From Caldilineaceae bacterium (GTDB lineage Bacteria > Chloroflexota > Anaerolineae > Caldilineales > Caldilineaceae), in NCBI GenBank assembly GCA_026708085.1, contig JAPOVP010000153.1, positions 1 through 64,000 on the forward strand: 64,000 nucleotides of DNA. Direction: 5' to 3'. Numbering within the stretch: position 1 is the stretch's first letter; each line of letters starts with the position of its first letter. This document shows positions 35,288-44,651 of the stretch, one piece after another. The translations under genes and the position numbers were made by a program. Under the pieces are notes generated by a model. The model did no database searches and was not told the origin of the DNA. It was given only the letters and a program-made list of their open reading frames with translations.

Positions 35288-36433
35288 TTACCGTTCGACC
35301 GTCAAAGCGTAGTGCCCTTCAATGTAAGGGTAACGCTCTGCGACCCCTTCTGCCAACTCGATTCCCAGGCCGGGACTATCCGGCAGATGCAGGTGGCCGC
35401 CGTTCATTGCCGGCGGCTCGGCGGCGATATCCCATTGCAGCGGCCCTTGAATCTGGCAAACTTCGAGAATCTCGAGGTTGGGCAGGGCCGCAACCGCGTG
35501 CGCGTGCGCCATCGCCATCAATCCATTGTGCCAGGAATGGGGATAGAGTTTGAGGCCGTGATGCGCCGCCAGCTCCGCGATACGCACCAGTTCGGTCAGG
35601 CCGCAAACACCCGCGTCAGGCTGCACGATATCATAGGCCCGCTTTTCAATATAGGGGCGAAACTGCTCCAGAGTCGTGAAGCTTTCGCCGCCGGTTACAG
35701 GCATATCCACCGCCGCCGCAAGCGTGGCATAACCGTCGATATCGCTCCAGGGGATCGGCTCCTCCAGCCAGGCGAACTCCAATCGGTCCAGCTCCCTGGC
35801 AATGGGCAGCGCCTCCTCCAGCGTCAGCCGGCAGTTCCCGTCCAGCGCAAGGTTCATCCGTCCCGCCACTGCCTGATGCAGCTCCCGCACGAGGCCAAGA
35901 AAGCGGTCAACGGTCACGCCATCCCACTTCCATTGTGTGCCAATGCGAAACTTCATCACCGGGAAACCCTGTTCCACGTATCCCAGTGCCTCTTCGATCA
36001 GCTGTTCTGGCCGGTCGCGCCAGTCATAGCGGCATCCGCTCGAGGCATACATCGGTACGGACGAGGCCGAGCTGTCCCCCAGCAGTTTGCTGACCCGCTT
36101 GCCCGCCGCTTTCCCCCGCAGGTCCCACAGCGCGCAGTCGATCCCGGCGACGGCCGCGTCATGGGCGCGGTCCCTGCCGTTCGGATGCGGCGGCGTGGCC
36201 TTGTCTGTCGCATCTTTGCCTATGAGCGTAGGCGCCAGCCAGTCGACCCATTCAGCGATACGCGGCGGCACGCCGTAAGCGCTCGCTTCCCCGATGCCGA
36301 TCAGCCCCTCATCGGTCTGAACCCGGACGACCGCGCAATCAGCCTTTACGGTGCGATAGCTGGCAGTGATCCACTGCCGTTCCGGTTCGTGCATGCGCGA
36401 AAGACATACCGTGTCCAGAGCTGTGATCTTCAT
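35288..36433 (-). CDS. Enolase-superfamily sugar-acid dehydratase/racemase-like enzyme
   Basis: A 381-residue enzyme. Ligands Asp198 (LALDGN), Glu224 (WLEEP) and Glu250 (TGGE) bind magnesium, and His299 (YPHSWHN) plus Lys161/Arg163 (KFR) are the expected acid-base groups. KxR with His is common in sugar-acid dehydratases of the mandelate racemase subgroup. It follows the unknown 656-residue gene by 11 bases. Together with the Gfo/Idh and PhyH enzymes it probably degrades the sugar taken up by the adjacent transporter. Confidence 0.94.
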   Translation of the reverse strand: MKITALDTVCLSRMHEPERQWITASYRTVKADCAVVRVQTDEGLIGIGEASAYGVPPRIAEWVDWLAPTLIGKDATDKATPPHPNGRDRAHDAAVAGIDCALWDLRGKAAGKRVSKLLGDSSASSVPMYASSGCRYDWRDRPEQLIEEALGYVEQGFPVMKFRIGTQWKWDGVTVDRFLGLVRELHQAVAGRMNLALDGNCRLTLEEALPIARELDRLEFAWLEEPIPWSDIDGYATLAAAVDMPVTGGESFTTLEQFRPYIEKRAYDIVQPDAGVCGLTELVRIAELAAHHGLKLYPHSWHNGLMAMAHAHAVAALPNLEILEVCQIQGPLQWDIAAEPPAMNGGHLHLPDSPGLGIELAEGVAERYPYIEGHYALTVER

Positions 36434-36444
36434 TTAGTTCCCCT

Positions 36445-38415
36445 TCACCAGGGCTGCCTGTACGAAGGCTCGTTGACGTATCGAGCCGTCGTTATATCCA
36501 GTTCAATCCGCGTCGCCGGAGGGAGCTCAACCTGCAGGTAGACGTCGTCGACGTCCTCCTCTACGGTCGATTGCTCGACTTCAGGCGACTGGTATGCTGG
36601 TGGTCGGCCCGGGTAACTGCTTGTCCTCTTCGTATAGCGGACTACCTCGAAACGATGTTCGCCGAAGCCGCCCGCCTGCAATATCACCGTACGCGACTCA
36701 TATGGGTTCAGGTTGACCAGTTCCACCACCGTGTGCTCCGCCTCCAGCCTCGTTACGAGCGCGGCCGTGTCAGGAGGCAGGCCCGGCCGCTTGCGGACCG
36801 CGTCGTAGTACCGCAGCCGGCAGTGGAGCAGCCCGCCGTTATAGATGATCTGGGGCGCGCCCAGTGTTAGCTGAACCAGCGCCTCTGTGATCACAGGGTT
36901 GAGCTGTTGCCAGTGGTGGATGTGCACCTGCGTCAGGTCCTCCACGTCTTCTCGAATCAACGCCAGTCGACGGCAGACCTGTCCGTAGGTTGAGGCCAGC
37001 ATCTGCTCAGGATAGTCGGGATTGTCTCCGGCCAGGAACCGCAGCCAGGGCTGTTCGTGGCCGTTGTTCTCCTTGTTGCGGAAACCCTGAACGCGGCGCC
37101 AATCGTACTTCTCCACACGTCGCAGTGCCTCGATCCGCTCCCAGTCGGCGGGATCCATCGTCATATTCCACACTGCCGTGGGGTAGACCGGCGACATCGG
37201 CTGATAGTCGAACCAGCCCTCGTCATTGTGCCGGTAGGGGACGACAAAGATCCCTTCCTCTTCGTCGTCCAACTGGTCCACCCAGTGGCTTCGCAGGCTC
37301 ATCTCCCCAGCGCTGGGACTGCGCATCTCGCCCAAATCCCAGATGGCGTCGTACTGATCGTTGGCCAGCTGCAGGTATCCCTTGTCCCCGGTGAGCAAAA
37401 AGGCGTTGCCGCCGCTCACGGTCGCGGCCATGCCAATATTGTAATAGCCGTGGGGCCAGCTCCAGCCGTAGAGCCCGCCGTACCAGCGTCCGTCAATATA
37501 CTCGCCGACCTCTCCGGACAGTCCCACATTGTCCGGCAGCAGGCCATCGGGTTTAGGACGGTCCAACTGTCCGGACTGCCCTGCCGCGGGAGAGCTGCTC
37601 GCGGCCCGCTCCCGCCAGGCGTCAAAATACTCGACGATCCAGCGCCGGTACTTTTCATTGCCGGTTAGCAGGAAGGCATTCGCAATCAGACTCGTGACCA
37701 TCAGATTCCCGGCAACGTCCCCCTTGCCCATGCGCTCCTGCATCGCCTCTCCCATGCGACGCGCCAGGGCCTTGTCTTTCAAATCGTCGTAGTCGCCAAC
37801 GCCCGCAATATCGGTGAAAGGGAGGCCATACGTGCGCATGGACGCGCTCCAACCGTAACTCGGCTCCGGGCCGTCCGTGAAGCCCCAGCGCGGCCCGCCG
37901 CTGCCGTTATGCGGCGCCCTGATCAGCCTGCGCTCCGGATCGTAGTTGGGCGCATCGGGATTTTCGTTCAGATACAGGCCGGCAAACCGTACTGCGCGCT
38001 CGCGATTGTGCTCATTGGTCGGGTCCGCCAGACAGAGAAAGTAGAAGTAGATGTAGCTCTCGCTCTGGTGGAACTGATCATAGCCCCGTTCATACTCGTC
38101 CAGCACCGGCCCGAGTTCCTCCAGCTGTCTCGTGATAGCGTCCCACTGGCGTTGCCCTTGCGTAAGCAGGTGGTCGCCGCCCCCGATCAGATAGTAGAGG
38201 GGCCAGTTGTAGGAGCTCTCGTAAAAATCATCGGCGCCGTCGCGTGAGTCACTCCACCTGTCGGCCCAGATCAACGTCCCGTCGGGCCTTGTATACTTCT
38301 CCAAAAAGGGTTCTACGGACCGGTCCATCAGATCAAAAAGCGCCCGCTCCATCACAGCCCAGGTGGGCGGTGCATCAAGAGGGACGCTGGCAGTGAGTGT
38401 AAGCACGAGGCTCAC
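36445..38415 (-). CDS. Unknown 656-residue protein, probable helical-toroid carbohydrate-active fold
   Basis: The protein begins at a GTG (38415; GTG 38406 has a better-spaced GAGAGGTGAG site). It has no signal peptide I can support. Residues about 20-430 are rich in helices with Trp, Tyr, His and Asp (DDFYESSYNWPLYYLIGGG, YDQFHQSESYIYFYFLCLAD, WSWPHGYYNIGMAATVSGGNAFLLTGDKGYL), in a pattern of repeated helical hairpins seen in (alpha/alpha)6 toroid lyases and glycosidases. The last 130 residues look beta-rich. No family name comes to mind. It follows the binding-protein gene and precedes the enolase-superfamily gene, so sugar processing is likely. Confidence 0.8.
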   Translation of the reverse strand: MSLVLTLTASVPLDAPPTWAVMERALFDLMDRSVEPFLEKYTRPDGTLIWADRWSDSRDGADDFYESSYNWPLYYLIGGGDHLLTQGQRQWDAITRQLEELGPVLDEYERGYDQFHQSESYIYFYFLCLADPTNEHNRERAVRFAGLYLNENPDAPNYDPERRLIRAPHNGSGGPRWGFTDGPEPSYGWSASMRTYGLPFTDIAGVGDYDDLKDKALARRMGEAMQERMGKGDVAGNLMVTSLIANAFLLTGNEKYRRWIVEYFDAWRERAASSSPAAGQSGQLDRPKPDGLLPDNVGLSGEVGEYIDGRWYGGLYGWSWPHGYYNIGMAATVSGGNAFLLTGDKGYLQLANDQYDAIWDLGEMRSPSAGEMSLRSHWVDQLDDEEEGIFVVPYRHNDEGWFDYQPMSPVYPTAVWNMTMDPADWERIEALRRVEKYDWRRVQGFRNKENNGHEQPWLRFLAGDNPDYPEQMLASTYGQVCRRLALIREDVEDLTQVHIHHWQQLNPVITEALVQLTLGAPQIIYNGGLLHCRLRYYDAVRKRPGLPPDTAALVTRLEAEHTVVELVNLNPYESRTVILQAGGFGEHRFEVVRYTKRTSSYPGRPPAYQSPEVEQSTVEEDVDDVYLQVELPPATRIELDITTARYVNEPSYRQPW

Positions 38416-38469
38416 CTCTCTTGTGTGTGAAATTGTCTGTTTTTGGTTGCCGCAGGCACGAACTGGATT

Positions 38470-38483
38470 GCCTACAGGTAGGC
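38470..38483. promoter_or_regulatory. Short palindrome GCCTAC-AG-GTAGGC
   Basis: A perfect 6-base dyad with a two-base centre, just leftward of the larger hairpin and 55 bases from the next gene start. It may be a small operator or part of the processing structure. Confidence 0.35.
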
Positions 38484-38487
38484 GTTA

Positions 38488-38527
38488 GCCGCTGCGCCAA
38501 AGCCCTGCGAGAGGCCGGCGCAGCGGC
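38488..38527 (-). other. Intercistronic hairpin after binding-protein gene
   Basis: Arms 38488-38498 and 38517-38527 are perfect 11-base inverted repeats (GCCGCTGCGCC), and the 18-base loop can pair three more bases inside. No T-run follows on the transcribed strand. It is in the same position as the hairpin at 1175-1223 behind the other binding-protein gene, so mRNA stabilisation of the upstream gene is the favoured role. Confidence 0.7.
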
Positions 38528-38577
38528 ACAACGCTATCTGCGCATCTGCAATACCTTCAACTGTGATACGCTCGTCT

Positions 38578-40119
38578 TTACCGCGGGTTCTTGGCCCGCC
38601 ACTCCTGCAGCTGGCGGTTCACTTCATTGATGATGGTCTGGGCGCCGGCCTCGTTCAGCTTTTCGATGGCCTCAGCCGCGCCATCTTCATAGGCGACCCA
38701 GCCGTACTGGATCGGTAGAACAAACTCGTTATAGACGGCCGACGTCTGGGCAATCTCCGTCTTGATCGGTTCGCGGTCCACCACGAAGCCCAACGCTTCC
38801 GACGGGAAGGCCGTGTCGTTCATCTCCTTGGTTGCTTCCCACGCCCCGACCTGCTTGGCGTCCCGATAGTAGGCATTGAACTGATTGCCGTACATCCAGT
38901 CGGTGTTGGGATTGTATGTGCTCGTATTGCCGTCCACACCATCGGGGAAGCGCATCACCTGGTTGGCCTCATCTTCCCAGACCCAATGCACGCCCTCAAT
39001 GCCGCGTGAAAGCAGGTTATAGATATAGGCATTGGTGTTGAACTCCTCCAACACCTCCATCGCCTTGCCCGGATTCTTGGAGGTGGTGCAGATGGCGTTC
39101 ATCGTTGCGGTTGCGCCGGCGGTATCCAGAATCAGCGGGACCGTCAAGCTTTTGCTCAGGAACTCGAAGCCGTAGGCATTCTGCGCCTCAACGTCGTTCC
39201 CCGGCTTTTCTACATGATAGCCCATAGCATACTGACCGGCGCGGAATGCAGATCGAGCCTCGTCATTGGGAAGCGGCTCAAGCGGCATATAGCCTTCATC
39301 CACCCAGCGCCTGGTCGATTCGGCCGCCATCTGAAATTCGACCGTTTCCACCATATTTACGGCGGTCAGCGTCTCGTCGTCAGCCTTCATGCCCAGAAAA
39401 CCAATGCCGTCATCCAGGGGGTCGAAGCCGTAGTACTGGGAAAGGAAGAGACCTCTTCCCGGGGCAGCAACAAATACAGGCGTGATGCCCTCGCCGTCAC
39501 GAACGTCGGCCAGCCAGGGTTCCATATCTTCCCACTTCGTGACGGAATCGAGATCCAGCCCGTACTTCTCAGCCAGGTCCTTGCGCGGATGGACGCCCCA
39601 GGGCTTGGGGAAAATCTGCTGATTGATGACGCCATAGATGACACCGTTGACGCGTGCCGCGTCCCAGGTCGTGGGCGGCATGCTCCCCCACAGGCCAGGC
39701 GCGTGATTGAGCAGCAGATCGTCCAGCGGCGCCAGAACACCGTTGGCAACATTATTAGCGTAGCTGTTGATCCAGGGCGCCGTGAAAATTATATCGCACT
39801 CTTCTCCGGCAGACAGGCGCAACTGCATCTTATCGTTGAACGCGCCGAAGTCGATAGGTTCCAGGGTCAGGTGTACGCCGATCTTCTCATGGAGGACTTC
39901 ATTCATCGCATCCTCCACCATCTGCAGGTCCGCCGGAATGCCGCGGCTGCCGTAAGAGTAAGTAATATTAACCAGTCCTTCGGCTGGCGCAGGCGCGGCC
40001 GCGGCCTGTTGGCCTTCGTCCGCGGAGGTGTCCGCCGGCGCGGGCGCCGGGCAGGCCGTCAGGACCAGTGAGGCCACCAGCAGAACGCTGAGTATGGCCA
40101 AAATCCGGTGTCGAGTCAT
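38578..40119 (-). CDS. Sugar ABC transporter substrate-binding lipoprotein (LipO/YtcQ type)
   Basis: A 513-residue lipoprotein with signal LVLTAC (Cys23) and an Ala/Pro linker to about residue 45, then a large binding protein. It resembles the LipO/YtcQ group that works with LplB/YtcP-type permeases and often imports plant or algal polysaccharide fragments such as oligouronides. A good GAGGAG site precedes the ATG. The permease genes lie directly upstream (154 bases), and a hairpin follows the stop. Confidence 0.92.
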   Translation of the reverse strand: MTRHRILAILSVLLVASLVLTACPAPAPADTSADEGQQAAAAPAPAEGLVNITYSYGSRGIPADLQMVEDAMNEVLHEKIGVHLTLEPIDFGAFNDKMQLRLSAGEECDIIFTAPWINSYANNVANGVLAPLDDLLLNHAPGLWGSMPPTTWDAARVNGVIYGVINQQIFPKPWGVHPRKDLAEKYGLDLDSVTKWEDMEPWLADVRDGEGITPVFVAAPGRGLFLSQYYGFDPLDDGIGFLGMKADDETLTAVNMVETVEFQMAAESTRRWVDEGYMPLEPLPNDEARSAFRAGQYAMGYHVEKPGNDVEAQNAYGFEFLSKSLTVPLILDTAGATATMNAICTTSKNPGKAMEVLEEFNTNAYIYNLLSRGIEGVHWVWEDEANQVMRFPDGVDGNTSTYNPNTDWMYGNQFNAYYRDAKQVGAWEATKEMNDTAFPSEALGFVVDREPIKTEIAQTSAVYNEFVLPIQYGWVAYEDGAAEAIEKLNEAGAQTIINEVNRQLQEWRAKNPR

Positions 40120-40273
40120 CTTTGTCTTCTCCTCTTGGGTGAACAGAACGCTAAAATTCCTAAGCTCGAAAGTGGGTAATGCCAGACGGCAAGAGTTCCT
40201 TTCCGTCGTCGTATGTCTCTACAGTCGAATCCACTGCGTTCACAGAGGAAGCGTGGACTCTTCGAAGGCGGCA

Positions 40274-41182
40274 CTATCCTTTTAGTCCACCGATAGTTAT
40301 CCCGCGGACGAAGTATTTCTGCAGCAGCAAGAACGTAAATAGCGCCGGTCCGAAAGCCAAAACGGCCATGGCCATGCGCGCCGAGAGCGTCGGAATCGGC
40401 ATTCCGGTCGTCTGCGGATTGGCCGCCATGATATTGATGTTGGCCATCAGCACGTAGAGCAGATACTGGAGCGGATACATGGAGCTGTCGTCGATAAACA
40501 GCAGCGCCAGAAACCAGTCGTTCCAGTAACGCAGCACAAAAAAGAGCCCGATCGTTGCCAGCACGGGCTTGGAAAGCGGCACCACGATCTGGAAGAAAAT
40601 CCGCCACTCGCCGGCGCCGTCAATCCGGGCTGCGTCCAGCAGCTCAGTCGGCAGTTGGGCAAAGGAGGTGCGTATAATCAGCACATACCAGGCTGTGACC
40701 ATATAGGGCAATATCAATACAAAAATATTGTCTTTCAAGCCCAGATAGCGGGTAACCAATATATAGAAGGGAACCATGCCGCCGTTGAAGAGCAGCGTAA
40801 AGAAAACGTAAAAGGACAGCGGCCCGCGCAGTCGGAAATCCTTGCGCGCCAGCGGCCACGCCAGCAGGGAGCAGACCAGTAGCCCGGCTACGGTACCGAC
40901 AGTCGTTACGAAGGCCGTCACCCCGTATGCTCGCAATATCTGTCCCGGCTCCTGCAGTATGTATTCGTACGCAAAGGTCGTGAAACCGACCGGCAGAAGT
41001 TGGTAGCCCTCCTTCGCTAGCCGCAGTTCGTCAGAAAGCGATATGCTAACGACAAGTATGAGCGGAATCAGACAGGTCAAGCCGACCAGCGTCAGCACTG
41101 TGTGAACTGCGAACCGGCCTAAATACGCTTGTACCCGGTAGCGGTTGAGCGGTGTTGGCTGGCGGTTGGTCGTAACGGTCAT
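40274..41182 (-). CDS. Carbohydrate ABC transporter permease (YtcP/LplC type)
   Basis: A 302-residue permease with six helices. The EAA loop is LPTELLDAARIDGAGEWRIFFQI. The C-terminus ends with FVRGITIGGLKG, the pattern typical of the YtcP/LplC group. It begins 12 bases after the LplB-type permease gene, so the two are co-translated partners. Confidence 0.94.
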   Translation of the reverse strand: MTVTTNRQPTPLNRYRVQAYLGRFAVHTVLTLVGLTCLIPLILVVSISLSDELRLAKEGYQLLPVGFTTFAYEYILQEPGQILRAYGVTAFVTTVGTVAGLLVCSLLAWPLARKDFRLRGPLSFYVFFTLLFNGGMVPFYILVTRYLGLKDNIFVLILPYMVTAWYVLIIRTSFAQLPTELLDAARIDGAGEWRIFFQIVVPLSKPVLATIGLFFVLRYWNDWFLALLFIDDSSMYPLQYLLYVLMANINIMAANPQTTGMPIPTLSARMAMAVLAFGPALFTFLLLQKYFVRGITIGGLKG

Positions 41183-41194
41183 GGCGGCGCCATC

Positions 41195-42190
41195 CTAGTA
41201 CAACGCGTAGTCCTCATTCACCCGGCGCACGACCCAATTTGCGGCCACGACTAACAGAAACCCGACAAACGATTGGTAAAAGCCAGCTGCCGCGGCCATG
41301 CTGATCTCACCCAGCTCCACCAGTGAACGGTATACAAATGTGTCGATAACGTCGGTCGTGGAATAGAGCAGCGGATTGTCTCGGGGCAAGAAGAAAAACA
41401 GGCCGAAGTCGGCATGAAAAATGCGGCCAATCGCCAGCAGCGTGAGAATAATGATCATCGGATACAGCATCGGCAAGGTAATGAAGCGGATCTGTTGCAC
41501 CTTGCCCGCACCGTCAATTTTGGCCGCTTCGAACAACTCCGGCGAAATGCCGAGAATCCCAGCCAGATAGATGATGCTGCTGAAACCTATGCCATTCCAC
41601 AGGTTGGCGAGCACGAGGATGACCGGCCAGTACTCCGGCGAACGGTACCAGGCAATCCGATCCAGTTGCAGTGCATCTACCCACCGGTTGATCAGCCCGG
41701 TCTGGCCATTGAGGAATGCAAAGACGAAATAGCTGACAATTACCCAGGAGATGAAGTAAGGGAAAAACAGCATCGTCTGATAGTACTTGCTCATGCGGCT
41801 GCGATAGGCCTCGTTCATCAGTATCGCAACCGTCAACGCACAAACTGTAGTTGTGCTAATGAATAGAAGATTCATCAGCAGTGTGTTGCGTGTGATTCGA
41901 AATGCCGCGTCCGTTCCGAAAAGAAAATCGAAATTCCGGAATCCGACCCATTCGCTGCCCAGGATTCCCAGATTGAAGCGGTAGTCCTTGAAGGCGATGA
42001 CAATGCCCAGCATGGGCAGGTAGGCGAAAATGAAGAGCAGGACGATTCCGGGAAGCGACATCGAGAGCAACGAGAGATTCGTCTTGAACTCCCGCTGGTT
42101 TCCAAATATGCGGTGCATGAATGGCTTGGTCATTGACGCAGGGTGGCTCGACTTCTGCGGGCCGGTCGACGGCGAGGCCCAGCTTTCCAA
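41195..42190 (-). CDS. Carbohydrate ABC transporter permease (LplB type)
   Basis: A 331-residue permease, first gene of the leftward operon. I kept the TTG at 42190 because GAGGAG lies five bases upstream; an in-frame ATG at 42133 has no ribosome site. Helices begin near residue 40 (LSLLSMSLPGIVLLFIFAYLPMLG), and the EAA loop is SPELFEAAKIDGAGKVQQIRFIT. The tail RRVNEDYALY is typical for LplB-like members, which are used for oligouronide and other plant-sugar uptake. Confidence 0.93.
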   Translation of the reverse strand: MESWASPSTGPQKSSHPASMTKPFMHRIFGNQREFKTNLSLLSMSLPGIVLLFIFAYLPMLGIVIAFKDYRFNLGILGSEWVGFRNFDFLFGTDAAFRITRNTLLMNLLFISTTTVCALTVAILMNEAYRSRMSKYYQTMLFFPYFISWVIVSYFVFAFLNGQTGLINRWVDALQLDRIAWYRSPEYWPVILVLANLWNGIGFSSIIYLAGILGISPELFEAAKIDGAGKVQQIRFITLPMLYPMIIILTLLAIGRIFHADFGLFFFLPRDNPLLYSTTDVIDTFVYRSLVELGEISMAAAAGFYQSFVGFLLVVAANWVVRRVNEDYALY

Positions 42191-42500
42191 CTGCTCCTCG
42201 TTTTTTGCTAAGGACTTTTCTGCTGGCTCAGGGGAATACGCTCTCTACGGCTACCGCTATAGCCGTAGCAAGTACAGGGTCGAAACCTGCTGGCTGAATT
42301 GGTCATTGGGCCCGTAGCCCCGCCATGTCAGCACGGTTGGGGCGTCTGGCTGGAGAAACCGGTGCTAGGCTACACGACGCCAGAATCTTTGTCAAATTTT
42401 TCACTACTCCAAAAAATAGGCCATCTAACATTGATACATTATAATGGTCTGGCAGTACCCCCATGATGCAGTTCTTGACAAGTGCAGGTGAGGATCTTCA
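42191..42500. other. Divergent intergenic region between ABC operon and peptidase gene
   Basis: The gap must hold promoters for both directions. It contains the inverted repeat at 42245-42268 and a lone ATTATAAT (42438-42445) that could be a -10 in either direction without a clear -35. I see no gene. Confidence 0.5.
42245..42268. promoter_or_regulatory. Perfect 9-bp inverted repeat, candidate operator
   Basis: CTACGGCTA (42245-42253) and TAGCCGTAG (42260-42268) flank CCGCTA. It lies 55 bases upstream of the LplB-type start, a fitting place for the operator of a sugar-responsive repressor. A 5' leader hairpin is the alternative. Confidence 0.5.
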
Positions 42501-44651
42501 ATGTCAGTGCAGACTGGCGAGTGCTCTGCTGTGCCAGAATCAAACGCGAACCTGAAGCCTCCAGTGGCGACGGTACAGCCCGTCACCCATCGCAATCACG
42601 GCGACGAACGAGTCGACCATTACTACTGGCTGCGGGAGCGCGACAATCCAGCCGTTCTGGCCTATCTCGAAGCCGAAAACAGGTATACGGAAGCGATGCT
42701 GGCCCATACCGAGGCTCTGCAGGAAGCCCTCTACGACGAAATGAAGAGCCGTATCAAGGAGACCGATGAATCGGTGCCCGTTGCCCACGGCGGATTCTTC
42801 TACTACTACCGCGAAGAAGAGGGAAAGCAGTATCGCATTTATTGTCGCAAAAGTGGCAGTCTGGACGCCGACGAACAGGTGTTGATTGATCTCAACATCG
42901 AGGCAGAAGGACGCGACTACCTGCGCATGGGAAATTTTTCGGTCAGTCCCGACCATTCACTTCTGGCTTTTGCCCTAGATACTGACGGGTCGGAAACATA
43001 CACGCTGCTGGTCAAGGACCTGACGACCGGCGACCTGCTGCCGGACCGGATCGAAAACACGTACTACGGCCTCGAATGGGGCAACGACAATCGCACACTC
43101 TACTACACCACCCTCGACCCCGCCCTTCGGCCCTTCAAACTGCACCGCCACCGCCTGGGCGAACCCGCTGCCGATGACGAGGTCGTCTATCATGAGGAGG
43201 ATGAGCGCTTCTTTCTGCGGCTCTATAAGGCCAAGAGTGAGCGCTACATCTTTTGCGCTCTTGGGAGCGCCGTAACCTCCGAGGTATATGCCATTGACGC
43301 GGGCAACAGCGACGGGCAGCCAATTCTGGTACAGCCGCGCGTGCAGGATATGGAGTACTTTGTCACCCACCATCGCAGTCGGACAGGGGAAGAACGCTTC
43401 CTCATTCTTACAAACTGGGAGGCGGAGAATTTCCGCGTGATGACGGCGCCGGTCGACGCGCCCGCCAGAGAAAACTGGCAGGAGCTGATTCCTCATTCCG
43501 CCGAGGTCATGCTGGACCATATCGAACCGTTTCAGGACTTCCTGGTCGTTTGGGAACGGGAGAGCGGTCTTACTCACATCCGGATCCAGGATCTGCATGC
43601 CGGGGCCTTCTTCAGGGGCGAAGAGTCTTCCTCCCACCGTGTCAAACAGTTGGAGCCAGTCTATACAGTCTCCCGCGGCCAGAATCCTGATTTCAACAGT
43701 CAGGTTTTGCGCTATCGCTACACGTCTCTCGTCTCCCCGCCGACAGTCTTCGACTATGAAATGGGAAATCGCGACCGTACGCTGCGCAAACAAGAAGAAG
43801 TGAACGGCTATGATCCCGCGGCCTACATGACCGAGCGCATCTGGGCGTCCGCGGCCGACGGGGTCCGAGTGCCGGTTTCGCTTGTCTACCCCGCTGAACT
43901 GGAAAGGGACGGCCAGAACCCCTGCTTACTGATCGGCTATGGCTCCTATGGCATGAGTTACGATCCCTTCTTCAGCAGCAACCTTGTGAGTCTGCTGCAA
44001 CGGGGTTTCGTCGTCGCCTATGCTCATATTCGCGGCGGCGGTGAGATGGGACGAAAATGGAAAGAAGACGGCAAATATCTCAAAAAGAAGAACACCTTCA
44101 CCGATTTCATTGCCTGCGCGGAGGCTATCATCGAAAGCGGCTATACATCGCCAAGGCGCCTGGTGATCAGCGGCCGCAGCGCCGGCGGCCTGCTGATGGG
44201 CGCCGTGACCAACATGCGGCCGGATCTGTTCGCAGGCGTCGTCGCCGGTGTTCCCTTTGTCGACGTCGTAAACACAATGCTCGACGCCAGTATCCCCTTG
44301 ACGGTCATCGAATGGGAGGAATGGGGCAACCCAGGCGAGGCCGATTACTACCACTATATGAAGAGCTATTCACCCTATGACAATGTCGAGGCCAAGGACT
44401 ACCCGGCCATTCTGGCCACCGCGGGCCTCAACGATCCGAGAGTGCAATATTGGGAGCCAGCCAAGTGGGTGGCCAAGCTGCGGGCGTGCAAGACCGACGA
44501 TAACCCGCTACTACTCAATACCGAGATGGGGGCCGGTCACTTCAGTAAATCCGGCCGCTACGATTACCTGGAGGAGGTTGCCTTGGAGTACGCGTTCATT
44601 CTAGACACCACTGATTCTGTCCCCTTCATTGACGGGAGCAGTGGACGATGA
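42501..44651 (+). CDS. Oligopeptidase B-like prolyl oligopeptidase (S9A)
   Basis: A 716-residue cytosolic serine peptidase. The N-terminal beta-propeller (about residues 75-430) caps an alpha/beta hydrolase domain with nucleophile Ser in GRSAGG, Asp in GLNDPRV and His in GAGHFSKSGRYD. The AHIRGGGEMGRKWKEDGK and IEWEEWGNP stretches are hallmarks of oligopeptidase B, which cuts small peptides after Arg or Lys. ATG 42501 follows a GGTGAGG site. Its TGA overlaps the ATG of the next gene. Confidence 0.94.
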   Translation: MSVQTGECSAVPESNANLKPPVATVQPVTHRNHGDERVDHYYWLRERDNPAVLAYLEAENRYTEAMLAHTEALQEALYDEMKSRIKETDESVPVAHGGFFYYYREEEGKQYRIYCRKSGSLDADEQVLIDLNIEAEGRDYLRMGNFSVSPDHSLLAFALDTDGSETYTLLVKDLTTGDLLPDRIENTYYGLEWGNDNRTLYYTTLDPALRPFKLHRHRLGEPAADDEVVYHEEDERFFLRLYKAKSERYIFCALGSAVTSEVYAIDAGNSDGQPILVQPRVQDMEYFVTHHRSRTGEERFLILTNWEAENFRVMTAPVDAPARENWQELIPHSAEVMLDHIEPFQDFLVVWERESGLTHIRIQDLHAGAFFRGEESSSHRVKQLEPVYTVSRGQNPDFNSQVLRYRYTSLVSPPTVFDYEMGNRDRTLRKQEEVNGYDPAAYMTERIWASAADGVRVPVSLVYPAELERDGQNPCLLIGYGSYGMSYDPFFSSNLVSLLQRGFVVAYAHIRGGGEMGRKWKEDGKYLKKKNTFTDFIACAEAIIESGYTSPRRLVISGRSAGGLLMGAVTNMRPDLFAGVVAGVPFVDVVNTMLDASIPLTVIEWEEWGNPGEADYYHYMKSYSPYDNVEAKDYPAILATAGLNDPRVQYWEPAKWVAKLRACKTDDNPLLLNTEMGAGHFSKSGRYDYLEEVALEYAFILDTTDSVPFIDGSSGR

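Noticed and set aside
35312..36541. 409-residue open frame on + opposite the enolase-superfamily gene
   Set aside because: The minus-strand protein has all family residues; the + frame is a mirror effect of high-GC codon use and matches nothing.
42975..43793. 272-residue open frame on minus inside the oligopeptidase gene
   Set aside because: It lies wholly within the propeller-coding part of a well-supported gene.
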